A stretch of 64,000 nt of DNA from Cupriavidus basilensis (lineage in GTDB: Bacteria > Pseudomonadota > Gammaproteobacteria > Burkholderiales > Burkholderiaceae). The notes beneath the pieces are model-generated. The model made no database searches. It had not been told where the DNA came from and saw only the letters and a program-made list of their open reading frames with translations. The stretch's first letter is position 1. Every line of letters begins with the position of its first letter. Location of the stretch: contig NZ_CP010536.1 in NCBI RefSeq assembly GCF_000832305.1, positions 1-64,000 of the forward strand, read 5' to 3'. The translations under genes were made by a program, and so were the position numbers. Positions 1 to 10,743 of this stretch are shown one piece after another.

Positions 1-93
1 CTGAGTTTCGCGCGGCGTGTCAAGACTGCAGATGGTTTAGAGCCTTGTGAAGCACCCCTGCCTCAAAAACATGCAACAGGCCGTTGTATTTCA

Positions 94-102
94 TTGTCCA
101 CA
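94..102 (+). promoter_or_regulatory. DnaA box, one mismatch
   Basis: TTGTCCACA differs by one base from the consensus TTATCCACA. It lies in the presumed origin upstream of dnaA. Confidence 0.55.
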
Positions 103-260
103 ATCGCCAGTGGGTAAGTTTTTTTTCTTCGGGGGTGCCACCCGGGGTTGCCCAAGGTGAGCGAAGTCACTGTTTCGACTGGGTTTTCCCATGTTTTGGC
201 TACCCGGAAACCCGCGCCAGAACTAGGGTTGTGCACAACAATCCACTGCTTTTTCACAAC

Positions 261-269
261 TTATCCACA
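261..269 (+). promoter_or_regulatory. DnaA box, perfect
   Basis: TTATCCACA is an exact match to the DnaA-box consensus. It is paired with an inverted perfect box at 281-289. Confidence 0.85.
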
Positions 270-280
270 GACTTATCCTT

Positions 281-289
281 TGTGGATAA
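281..289 (-). promoter_or_regulatory. DnaA box, perfect, inverted
   Basis: TGTGGATAA is the reverse complement of TTATCCACA, so this is a consensus DnaA box on the minus strand facing the box at 261-269. Confidence 0.85.
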
Positions 290-606
290 CTTGGGGTGGG
301 GGGTACAATCCGGGTCCAAACACCACACGGGCTGCGTGGCGCAAGCGCAACCCGGGCAACACCCCTGGCATGCCGGACAACGGACGCGCAACGGGCAAGC
401 GGCGATTTCGCCGCCTCGCTCGTCAGCGGCTCCCGCTTGTCGCGTCGATCACCATGGGGCCCGGGCTGCGGGGTCATTTGCGGATCGCTTGGCGATCGCG
501 TTCAGGTTGCATGGACTCACGGCAAGGATGCCTCACACCGATCCTTGCCTGTCGTCCATTCGGCCGGGCTGTCCATGCACCGTGGCGAACACCGAACAAC
601 AAAACA

Positions 607-2394
607 ATGCAAGATTTCTGGCAGGCAGCAGCCGCGCAACTCGAGCGCGAACTGACGCCGCAACAGTTCAAGACCTGGATCAAGCCGTTGGCGCCCGTGG
701 GCTTCGACGAGCAAGCGCATGCGCTGCGCATCGCCGCGCCCAACCGCTTCAAGCTCGACTGGGTAAAAAGCCAGTTTTCCGGCCGCATCACCGCGCTCGC
801 CTGCGAATACTGGGAAGCCAACGTCAGCGTTCACTTCGTCCTGGACCCCGCCGCCTCGGGCCGGGCTGCCGCCGGCTATCCGCAGCAGGCCGGTCAGCCC
901 GGCCTGCCCGGCATGGCTGCGCAGCACGCCGGCCCCGGCTATCCGTCCGGCCAGCCGCTGTCGCAGAACTTTGGCCAGCCCGGCATGCAGCCGGGCCAGG
1001 GCGGCCAGGGCTACGGCCCTATGAACCAGGCCGGCGGCCAGCGCGGCGGGCAAGCGCCCTACCCTGGCAATGGCGCCAATGGCAGCAATGGCGGCAACTA
1101 TCCCGGCAGCGCCAACCAAGGCAACATGGGCGGCATGGGTGGCGAGATCGTCGATATCGACGTGCCGCAGCTCGACCCGGCCGAAGCCAGCGCCCGCTCC
1201 TACCGCGTGCAGCCGTCGCAGCAGCCCATGCAGGGCGGCCACCCCGGTAACCAGGGCGGCCATCCAGGGCATCAAGGGCATCCGGGCCAACAAAGCCACC
1301 CGGGCCAACAAAGTCACCAAGGCCACCCCGGCAATCAGCATGGCGGCCAGCAGCAGAACGACTCGGTGCACGAGCGCTCGCGCCTGAACCACATCCTCAC
1401 CTTCGACAACTTCGTCACCGGTAAGGCCAACCAGCTCGCGCGCGCCGCCGCCATCCAGGTGGCCAACAACCCCGGCAAGTCCTACAACCCGCTCTACCTG
1501 TATGGCGGCGTAGGCCTGGGCAAGACCCACTTGATCCACGCCATCGGCAACTTCATGCTGCTGGAGAACCCGCGCGCGCGCATCCGCTACATCCACGCCG
1601 AGCAATACGTCTCCGACGTGGTCAAGGCCTACCAGCGCAAGGCGTTCGACGAGTTCAAGCGCTACTACCACTCGCTCGACCTGCTGCTGATCGACGATAT
1701 TCAATTCTTCTCCGGCAAGAACCGCACGCAGGAAGAGTTCTTCTACGCCTTCGAGGCCCTGATCGCCAACCGGGCGCAGGTGATCATCACCAGCGATACC
1801 TACCCCAAGGAAATCAGCGGCATCGACGATCGCCTGATCTCGCGCTTCGACTCCGGCCTCACGGTCGCCATCGAGCCGCCCGAGCTGGAGATGCGCGTCG
1901 CCATCCTGATGAAGAAAGCCGCCGCCGAGAACGTGAGCGTGCCCGAGGAAGTCGCCTTCTTCGTCGCCAAGCATTTGCGCTCCAACGTGCGCGAGCTCGA
2001 AGGCGCGCTGCGCAAGATCCTCGCCTTCTCCAACTTCCACGGCAAGGACATCACCATCGATGTCACCCGTGAAGCACTGAAGGACCTGCTGACGGTGCAG
2101 AACCGCCAGATCTCTGTCGAGAACATCCAGAAGACCTGCGCGGATTTCTACAACATCAAGGTCGCGGACATGTACAGCAAGAAGCGGCCCGCCAATATCG
2201 CGCGGCCCCGCCAGATTGCCATGTACCTGGCCAAGGAACTCACGCAGAAAAGCCTGCCGGAAATCGGCGAGCTGTTCGGCGGGCGCGATCACACCACCGT
2301 GCTGCACGCGGTGCGCAAGATCGCCGACGAACGCAGCAAGGACGCGCAGCTCAACCACGAGCTGCACGTGCTGGAACAGACGCTCAAGGGCTGA
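607..2394 (+). CDS. dnaA: chromosomal replication initiator DnaA
   Basis: DnaA is the AAA+ ATPase that binds DnaA boxes and melts oriC. The predicted protein is 595 aa, longer than the roughly 470 aa of E. coli DnaA. The N-terminal domain I starts [13 protein letters not shown], which fixes the start at 607 although no clear Shine-Dalgarno is seen; the frame stays open further upstream but that extension does not look like DnaA. Residues about 80-255 form a linker rich in Gly, Gln, Pro and His, with HPG/HQG-type repeats near 212-250. The AAA+ domain has Walker [10 protein letters not shown] (300-308) and Walker B LLLIDD (359-364). The C-terminal DNA-binding signature GRDHTTV lies at 559-565. 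It sits directly downstream of the DnaA boxes and is probably autoregulated through them. Confidence 0.97.
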   Translation: MQDFWQAAAAQLERELTPQQFKTWIKPLAPVGFDEQAHALRIAAPNRFKLDWVKSQFSGRITALACEYWEANVSVHFVLDPAASGRAAAGYPQQAGQPGLPGMAAQHAGPGYPSGQPLSQNFGQPGMQPGQGGQGYGPMNQAGGQRGGQAPYPGNGANGSNGGNYPGSANQGNMGGMGGEIVDIDVPQLDPAEASARSYRVQPSQQPMQGGHPGNQGGHPGHQGHPGQQSHPGQQSHQGHPGNQHGGQQQNDSVHERSRLNHILTFDNFVTGKANQLARAAAIQVANNPGKSYNPLYLYGGVGLGKTHLIHAIGNFMLLENPRARIRYIHAEQYVSDVVKAYQRKAFDEFKRYYHSLDLLLIDDIQFFSGKNRTQEEFFYAFEALIANRAQVIITSDTYPKEISGIDDRLISRFDSGLTVAIEPPELEMRVAILMKKAAAENVSVPEEVAFFVAKHLRSNVRELEGALRKILAFSNFHGKDITIDVTREALKDLLTVQNRQISVENIQKTCADFYNIKVADMYSKKRPANIARPRQIAMYLAKELTQKSLPEIGELFGGRDHTTVLHAVRKIADERSKDAQLNHELHVLEQTLKG

Positions 2395-2449
2395 GCGCGA
2401 GCGTGGCATCGCAGTGAAACAGCAATGAAACAGCAGTGAAGCAGCATTT

Positions 2450-2474
2450 GCCAGCCCCGTCACGCGGGGCTGGC
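2450..2474. terminator. hairpin after dnaA
   Basis: A perfect 10-bp inverted repeat (GCCAGCCCCG / CGGGGCTGGC) with a 5-nt loop lies about 55 bp after the dnaA stop. No T-run follows, so it may be a weak terminator or mRNA 3' stabiliser rather than a classical intrinsic terminator. Confidence 0.4.
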
Positions 2475-2754
2475 ATACTGTAGGGTACGCGCCGGGCAGG
2501 ATCCGGCGCATGAATCAATCGGAAAGCAACACCGGGGCATTGCGGAACATTGCCATGAAAACGGCCTGGGCTAAGGCTTTGCGGTGAGTCGGGACGAGCG
2601 GGCGGAGGGGGCGGCCAGCGACAACAGTCGCCAGCCACCGAAGAAGTCTGAATTTGTGTCGCTTTGCGCACAATTTCACCCTCCGATCGCGCTTCTCCCG
2701 CTTCACCGCAGCGGCTTATCCTTGGTACAATGGCGAATTAACTTGTTGATTCCA

Positions 2755-2788
2755 AAGCGTTTTGGAAGCGTTTTCGGAGCGTTTTCGG
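2755..2788 (+). repeat. three tandem 11-12-bp repeats upstream of dnaN
   Basis: Three head-to-tail copies of AAGCGTTTTCGG-type units (2755-2765, 2766-2777, 2778-2788) lie in the dnaA-dnaN intergenic space, about 85 bp before the dnaN start. The rest of this 477-bp gap shows a hairpin near dnaA and no convincing gene. The repeats could bind a regulator or simply be a slipped duplication. Confidence 0.6.
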
Positions 2789-2871
2789 AAACTTCGCAGC
2801 AAGTTAGCGCCAGACAATACGCACCCTACGCACCCGCGGTCGCTTACTACAAACGACGAAGGATAAATTCA

Positions 2872-3996
2872 ATGCAATTGGTCAAAACCTCGCGAGACAA
2901 TCTGCTGCGTCCGCTGCAAATCGTGAGCGGCATCGTGGAGCGCCGCCACACACTCCCGATCCTGGCCAACCTGCTGATTCGCAAGTCCGGGTCCAACGTA
3001 TCCTTCCTCTCGACCGACATCGAGATCCAGATCACCACGCACGCCGAATGCGGCGTCGGCAGCGACACCGTGGCCACCACCGTGGCCGCCCGCAAGCTGC
3101 TCGACATCCTGCGCGCCATGCCCGACGGCGAAGTCGCCCTGTCGCTCAACGACAAGCGCATGACCGTGCAGTCCGGCAAGAGCCGCTTCGCGCTGCAGAC
3201 CCTGGCCGCCGAAGAATTCCCCACGGTAGCCGAAGCCAGCGAGTTCGGCGCCTCCGTCAGCCTGCCGCAAAAGACCTTCAAGCACCTGCTCGCCATGGTT
3301 CACTTCGCCATGGCCCAGCAAGACATCCGCTACTACCTCAACGGCATGCTGCTGGTGGTGGACGGCAAGAAGGTCATGGCAGTCGCCACCGACGGCCACC
3401 GCCTGGCCTACTGCGGCGTGGAACTGGACGGCGAAGCCACCAGCGGCGAAGGCGCACCGTCGCGCCAGGAAGTGATCATCCCGCGCAAGACCATCCTCGA
3501 GCTGCAGCGCCTGCTGGAAGACAACGACGATCCCGTGCAAGTGCAGCTGGCCGCCAACCAGGTCAAGTTCACCTTCGCCAATATCGAGCTGATCTCCAAG
3601 CTGGTCGAAGGCAAGTTCCCGGACTTCCAGCGCGTGATCCCCAAGGGCTACAAGAACGCCTTCGCCATCGACCGCGTCAAGCTGCAGCAAGCCCTGCAAC
3701 GCACCGCCATCCTGACCACCGACAAGTTCAAGGGCGTGCGCTGCATCCTGGATACGCACGTACTCAAGATCAGCTCCACCAACGCGGACCAGGAAGAAGC
3801 GCAGGAAGAGCTCGAACTCGACTACTCGGGCGACGCGCTCGACATCGGGTTCAACGTCACCTATTTGCTGGACGTGCTCGCCAACCTCAAGAGCGAGCAA
3901 GTCCAGGTCAGCCTCGGCGACTCCAATTCGAGCGCGCTGATCACCGTGCCGGAAGACGACAACTTCAAGTACGTCGTCATGCCGATGCGCATTTGA
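2872..3996 (+). CDS. dnaN: DNA polymerase III beta sliding clamp
   Basis: DnaN forms the ring that tethers DNA polymerase III to DNA. The 374-aa product begins MQLVKTSRDNLLRPLQIVSG and ends with FKYVVMPMRI. The C-terminal VMPMR(I/L) motif and the overall length are typical of beta clamps, with three repeated clamp domains of about 120 aa. The start at 2872 is preceded by an AAGGA ribosome-binding site (about 2859-2863). The frame is open further upstream but that part shows no clamp character. Gene order dnaA-dnaN-gyrB is conserved in this bacterial group. A possible intrinsic terminator follows at 4102-4140. Confidence 0.96.
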   Translation: MQLVKTSRDNLLRPLQIVSGIVERRHTLPILANLLIRKSGSNVSFLSTDIEIQITTHAECGVGSDTVATTVAARKLLDILRAMPDGEVALSLNDKRMTVQSGKSRFALQTLAAEEFPTVAEASEFGASVSLPQKTFKHLLAMVHFAMAQQDIRYYLNGMLLVVDGKKVMAVATDGHRLAYCGVELDGEATSGEGAPSRQEVIIPRKTILELQRLLEDNDDPVQVQLAANQVKFTFANIELISKLVEGKFPDFQRVIPKGYKNAFAIDRVKLQQALQRTAILTTDKFKGVRCILDTHVLKISSTNADQEEAQEELELDYSGDALDIGFNVTYLLDVLANLKSEQVQVSLGDSNSSALITVPEDDNFKYVVMPMRI

Positions 3997-4101
3997 TGAG
4001 CCGGTAACAAGGACCACAAGATACGCAAAACCGGAGCATCTAACGGCACACCACGGCTTGCGCAGCAGCCCCAAGGGCGCCGCGCAAGACCCGCCGCACC
4101 A

Positions 4102-4140
4102 GGGGCCGGATCGTCGAGATCCGCCCCTTTTGCCGTTTTT
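4102..4140 (+). terminator. possible intrinsic terminator after dnaN
   Basis: GGGGCCGGATC pairs, with one bulge, to GATCCGCCCC across a GTCGA loop. TTTT follows at once and a second T-run lies a few bases on. The position, between the dnaN stop and the gyrB start, fits a terminator for dnaN. Confidence 0.5.
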
Positions 4141-4217
4141 ATGTAACCCGCTATGCGGCCCGATCCGGGCGCGCCCATCCGGGCGTGACGAGAGATCGCC
4201 GCATTCGCCGTGAGTAA

Positions 4218-6761
<2,544 letters not shown>

Positions 6762-6786
6762 ACGGCGTCGCTAAAAATCTCTAATT

Positions 6787-6825
6787 AAAAAAAGGCCAAC
6801 CTCGTATTGAGGTTGGCCTTTTTTT
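6787..6825 (+). terminator. intrinsic terminator after gyrB
   Basis: A-run, GGCCAACCTC, loop GTATT, GAGGTTGGCC, T-run: a perfect stem with A and T tracts on both sides. It would work in both orientations and marks the end of the core replication block. Confidence 0.92.
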
Positions 6826-6909
6826 GTCAATGCATCGTAAAGTGATGCTTCTGTATCTCAACTACATCTGTGGAGAAAATGCAGATGATCTCGCTTAGAG
6901 GAGAGTGAG

Positions 6910-7770
6910 TTGGAAATATTTGAAGGGGTTAAGGGACTGGCAAGCCTGGGTACAGCACTAGGAATCTCGTCGGTATTGCTCGGTTCCATCCTAGTGGCGT
7001 GGTTGGTTTGGCGGCGGACGAGATCAACTCATAGTCTAATGACAAGGCTGTGGGCTCGGTTTGACAGAAATTCAAAAAATGCAGATCAGGCTATTGCTAC
7101 CTTCTTGAGCGGACAGACAAATCTAATGCAGTTTAGATTCACGACTGGAGTACCTGCCAGGACGCTCGCACAAGCCCACAAGCTGATCAATTGGACGAGT
7201 GCCCATAACGAGAACATTGATGCAGTGAAAGCATGTGGAGAGTACTTCGATATTGAGCGACCTGGGTTGAAGGAGCCTGCCAAGTTGCCAGGAATATGGA
7301 CGCTAGGGTCTCTTTTCACAATCTCTATTACCTTCTTTGTGGTCGCGTCGCTAGTTGCTGTTGGGGCAATTCAATCGTCTGCAATCTTGCGCACAAAGGA
7401 TAGTGGTCTTACCTTTCTGCTGTCGAAAGACAATGCAGTGATGCTTTGGTCAGATGCCTCATTTGGCACGAAACAGTGCAAGGAAGACCGCGCCGCTATC
7501 ACGCTTGTGACTAAATTCAAAGGCTTCGAGGTGGACGCGATATGCGATCTTCTCGTCGACGGGCGAGCGTCGGAGTATGTGCGCACAAACGTGCAGCTGC
7601 AGAGAGTAATGCTCCCATTCATTTCTGGATTTCTTGCAACTATCGCATTTATGTGCTTGGCTTATGTATCGTGTGGCGTGAATGCCAATGCAATGTCGGC
7701 TAGATTGGCGAAGAGGGAGTGCCTTGCTCTTGATTTCGCTGACGACGGCAAGAAGGCTGCTCAATCGTAG
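6910..7770 (+). CDS. membrane protein of unknown function next to McrBC-like genes
   Basis: The 286-aa product is not recognised as a named family. It has an N-terminal hydrophobic segment (about residues 17-34, ISSVLLGSILVAWLVW), a second near 134-155 (LFTISITFFVVASLVAVGAI), and a third near 235-257 (LPFISGFLATIAFMCLAYV). A soluble part of about 95 aa lies between the first two. The start is a TTG with a strong GAGGAGAG site just upstream. GC content is visibly lower than in gyrB, suggesting transfer. It points the same way as the McrB-like gene 225 bp downstream, so it could be an accessory or membrane-sensing part of that defence module; this is inference from position only. Confidence 0.75.
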   Translation: MEIFEGVKGLASLGTALGISSVLLGSILVAWLVWRRTRSTHSLMTRLWARFDRNSKNADQAIATFLSGQTNLMQFRFTTGVPARTLAQAHKLINWTSAHNENIDAVKACGEYFDIERPGLKEPAKLPGIWTLGSLFTISITFFVVASLVAVGAIQSSAILRTKDSGLTFLLSKDNAVMLWSDASFGTKQCKEDRAAITLVTKFKGFEVDAICDLLVDGRASEYVRTNVQLQRVMLPFISGFLATIAFMCLAYVSCGVNANAMSARLAKRECLALDFADDGKKAAQS

Positions 7771-7995
7771 AGGGCCAAACCGATACATGGTGCCGAGCGC
7801 AGGAACGTCCGCCTGGAGACCGATGATTCGCTATCACAAGTTTCTGATGTGTACCTCATGCTCAGGGTATCGCCACGTAAGCATAAAAGGTACGATCTTG
7901 TCGAAACGGCCCTGTTTCTTCAGCACAAAGATTGCTGATATGCAGCCATTTCAGCTAGGAATTTACTTAGTATATATTTCGAGGAGCGACGTGGA

Positions 7996-10740
7996 ATGAG
8001 CCGGTACTGTGGCGACGACGATTCAAAGCCAATCCTAGAGGCCGCCGCCCATTGGCGCGACTCCGCGCTGCTCGGTGGCGGCTCGGTTCTTACCAGCGAT
8101 AAGCTCTGGACATCGCCTCTGCTCGATGTTCTCGACGAGTATTTCGTACGGCGACCAGACGTCGGCGATGGCAAGTTCCTACAGAAGCTAGAGCAACAAC
8201 TTGCGCCGACAGACGGCGCCGCCAAGCAGCTCGTGGCAGAGATGATGTGGGTTATGTATCTCTGCCCAAGCAGCCTGACTCCCGCACACAAACGGAAGAC
8301 CGTGCAGACCGTATGGGCATGGTCGAGTGAAGAGGCCCCAACGAATTCCCGCTGGCTAGATGATGACGCCCTCGCTGGGGTCGGAAGTGCCGGTCCTGGA
8401 TTCAACCAGAATCAGTGGCGCGAACTCGTATTCCTCATCAACTTCATGCGTCGCTTCCGTGAGCTAGACACCGGCGAGCAGCTGCGGCTGATGGAAGACG
8501 GTCGGAAGTTCGACGAATGGCTCAAGGAGGTGCCCGATTGGGAAGCGAGGCAGCTCCGCCACATGCTGCTCTTCCTTCTCTTCCCGGACGACTTCGAACG
8601 CATCTTCGGCCAGAACGATCGCAAGACCATCGTTCGACACTACTCAAAGCTGGATCGCCGAGAAGTGAATCGAATGGATGCTGAGCAGCTGGATCGTGAG
8701 CTGCAATCGATACGCAAGCGTCTCGAAGGCGAACGGGGCACCACTCAGCTGGACTACTACGTGCCGCCACTCAAGGGCGAGTGGAGGAGTGAGACCTTTG
8801 CGGCAGCCACGGAGAGCGTGATGGCAGAGCATGTTCGCCAAGCCATCGCGGAAATCCAGCAAGACGGTGTGCCTCAGGATGCTGAATCAACGGGCTACGA
8901 TCTTGTAGATGATGGTAATCGGTACCCACCGAAATTGGTGCTATCGCTTGCAGTAAAGCATGCAACCGGGGAGCCGCTGGACCGCGCCAATTTCTCCGGT
9001 GGTGAGGAGTCGTCGGCCTTCCGCCTGTTGCGTCGCCTTGGCTTCGAAATTAGGCCCAAGGATGAGGCCGAGAGCGGCATCGCAGAGCTGATGCAGCGCT
9101 TCCTAGAGCAAGCCGAGTCTGGTAAGGCGCTGAGCGCGCAAGGTTACCTCCGTGAGTACCAGGGACTGAAAGTACGTGTGAGTTTTGGAAAGGGAAACTT
9201 TGCACGAATCCCATGGATTGCGTTCCTTGGCGACGGGCAAACCGTGTCCGAGGGCGTTTACCCGGTGCTGCTGCTGTTCCGGGATAAGCGGCAACTATTG
9301 CTTTGCTATGGCGTGAGCGAAGAGGGTTCGGCCCGGCTGAGCTGGGGCGACCTAGACGGAGCGCAAACAGTGAGAGAGTGGTTCAAGGATCGTTACGGCC
9401 ACAGCCCCGATCGATATGGTGCCTCTTTCGTCCGCGCTGCATATGACATCTCTCAGCCACTACCAATTCCTGAACTGCAGCAGGAGCTGGATGATCTGAT
9501 CGATGTCTATGCTGGGGTATTGTCAGGCGGGAGTGCCGATATGCCGACGGAGACGACTGACCCCGTGGAGCCGGACGTGCTTCTGCCAGTAAGGGCCAAT
9601 CTACGGGAAGCGGTGCTCGCGTTCGGCGAAGCGTTACAAGCCTCCGGCGTCAAGTTCGGCGATCAGCATGACACGCTTGTCTCCGCCTTCGTCTCAAGTA
9701 TCGTCACAAAGCCGCTAGTTATCCTGACTGGGCTATCCGGTTCTGGCAAGACGCAAATTGCCATCCGATTTGGTGAGTGGTTAGGTGACGATCGGCTCCA
9801 CGTTGCGGCGGTGCGTCCTGACTGGACAGGCGCCGAGACCTTGTTTGGCTATGAAGATGCACTAAAGCGGGAGCTCGATGGACGCCCAGCCTGGGCGGTT
9901 CCCGCTCCCCTCGAATTCATCTTGAAGGCAGTTGCAGACCAGCAGCATCCGTACGTGTTGCTGCTAGACGAAATGAATCTCGCGCACGTAGAGCGCTACT
10001 TCGCTGACGTACTGTCGGGTATGGAGTCTGGCAAACCTTGCCTGCCCAATCTTCAACGAGGTACGGATGGATGCTGGCGCGTGCGTATCGGTGAAGACGC
10101 GAGGGTGCCAATCCCGCGCAATCTGTGGATAGTTGGGACGGTCAACGTTGACGAGACTACCTACATGTTCTCGCCAAAGGTACTGGATCGTGCCAACACC
10201 TTTGAGTTTCGCGTGCAGGCGAGCGACCTATCGATTGAGGCTCGGAAGCCTACGCCGTGCGCTCCGGGCGATGCCGAGCTGGTGAGAGGCTTGCTGACCA
10301 TCGCGCGCGACGATGATTGGCATTTGACTCACCAAAGCGGTTCGATTGATGAGCTTACTCCACGCCTGAAGCAGCTCCACGAACTGCTAAGTCGCTATAA
10401 CCTCGAGTTCGGTCATCGAGTGTTCTATGAAGCGATTCGGTTTGCATCGCTGGCAGAGGAAGCCGGTATCACTGGTCTGGACGCAGTCCTGGATCGGATC
10501 GTTATGCAGAAGGTTTTGCCAAGATTGCACGGATCGCGGCGACGGCTCGAACTCCCGCTACTGGCTCTCGCCCAGTACTGTCGCGATCTGCCCACGTCGA
10601 TCACGAGTGACGATAAGCTGCAAACCGCAGGTGTTGAAGAGATACCGGCGCAAGGCGCTGAGCTACCAACTTCGTACGCAAAAATTCTTCGCATGCTTCG
10701 CAGCCTACGTGCAAACCAATTTGCTAGCTTCACAGAGTAA
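7996..10740 (+). CDS. mcrB: McrB-like AAA+ GTPase, type IV restriction
   Basis: The 914-aa protein resembles the specificity/motor subunit of McrBC systems, which recognise modified DNA and translocate using GTP. An N-terminal region of about 270 aa is unassigned. Residues about 275-365 contain a pattern (YPPKLVLSLAVKHATG, FSGGEES, LGFEI) like the head domain of ScoMcrA-type enzymes. Residues about 375-520 resemble the MrcB N-terminal DUF3578 domain (SFGKGNFARIPWIAFL). The AAA+ domain has Walker A GLSGSGKT (579-586), Walker B LLLDEMN (655-661) and GTVNVDE (714-720), which corresponds to the McrB NxxD-type motif. A GAGGAGCG site precedes ATG 7996. The next gene starts 3 bp after this stop, so the two are co-translated. 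Confidence 0.88.
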   Translation: MSRYCGDDDSKPILEAAAHWRDSALLGGGSVLTSDKLWTSPLLDVLDEYFVRRPDVGDGKFLQKLEQQLAPTDGAAKQLVAEMMWVMYLCPSSLTPAHKRKTVQTVWAWSSEEAPTNSRWLDDDALAGVGSAGPGFNQNQWRELVFLINFMRRFRELDTGEQLRLMEDGRKFDEWLKEVPDWEARQLRHMLLFLLFPDDFERIFGQNDRKTIVRHYSKLDRREVNRMDAEQLDRELQSIRKRLEGERGTTQLDYYVPPLKGEWRSETFAAATESVMAEHVRQAIAEIQQDGVPQDAESTGYDLVDDGNRYPPKLVLSLAVKHATGEPLDRANFSGGEESSAFRLLRRLGFEIRPKDEAESGIAELMQRFLEQAESGKALSAQGYLREYQGLKVRVSFGKGNFARIPWIAFLGDGQTVSEGVYPVLLLFRDKRQLLLCYGVSEEGSARLSWGDLDGAQTVREWFKDRYGHSPDRYGASFVRAAYDISQPLPIPELQQELDDLIDVYAGVLSGGSADMPTETTDPVEPDVLLPVRANLREAVLAFGEALQASGVKFGDQHDTLVSAFVSSIVTKPLVILTGLSGSGKTQIAIRFGEWLGDDRLHVAAVRPDWTGAETLFGYEDALKRELDGRPAWAVPAPLEFILKAVADQQHPYVLLLDEMNLAHVERYFADVLSGMESGKPCLPNLQRGTDGCWRVRIGEDARVPIPRNLWIVGTVNVDETTYMFSPKVLDRANTFEFRVQASDLSIEARKPTPCAPGDAELVRGLLTIARDDDWHLTHQSGSIDELTPRLKQLHELLSRYNLEFGHRVFYEAIRFASLAEEAGITGLDAVLDRIVMQKVLPRLHGSRRRLELPLLALAQYCRDLPTSITSDDKLQTAGVEEIPAQGAELPTSYAKILRMLRSLRANQFASFTE

Positions 10741-10743
10741 GTC

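Larger units (their letters stand above)
90..300. other. oriC: putative chromosomal origin region (oriC)
   Basis: This is a non-coding, locally AT-rich stretch directly upstream of dnaA, where many bacteria carry oriC. It holds two perfect DnaA boxes in opposite orientation about 11 bp apart (261-269 and 281-289). A one-mismatch box lies at 94-102, and a TTGTGCACAA element at 229-238 resembles further weak boxes. An 8-T run at about 119-127 could contribute to unwinding. The window starts close to this site, as expected if the record begins at the origin. Exact origin limits cannot be set from sequence alone. Confidence 0.75.

Noticed and set aside
63..257. rpmH expected upstream of dnaA
   Set aside because: The minus-strand frame here does not resemble ribosomal protein L34 and covers DnaA-box DNA. 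rpmH is probably outside the window.
517..2511. Long minus-strand open frame across dnaA
   Set aside because: It is an antisense shadow of high-GC coding DNA. Composition is Val/Ala/Gly/Arg-rich without domains, and dnaA on the other strand is certain.
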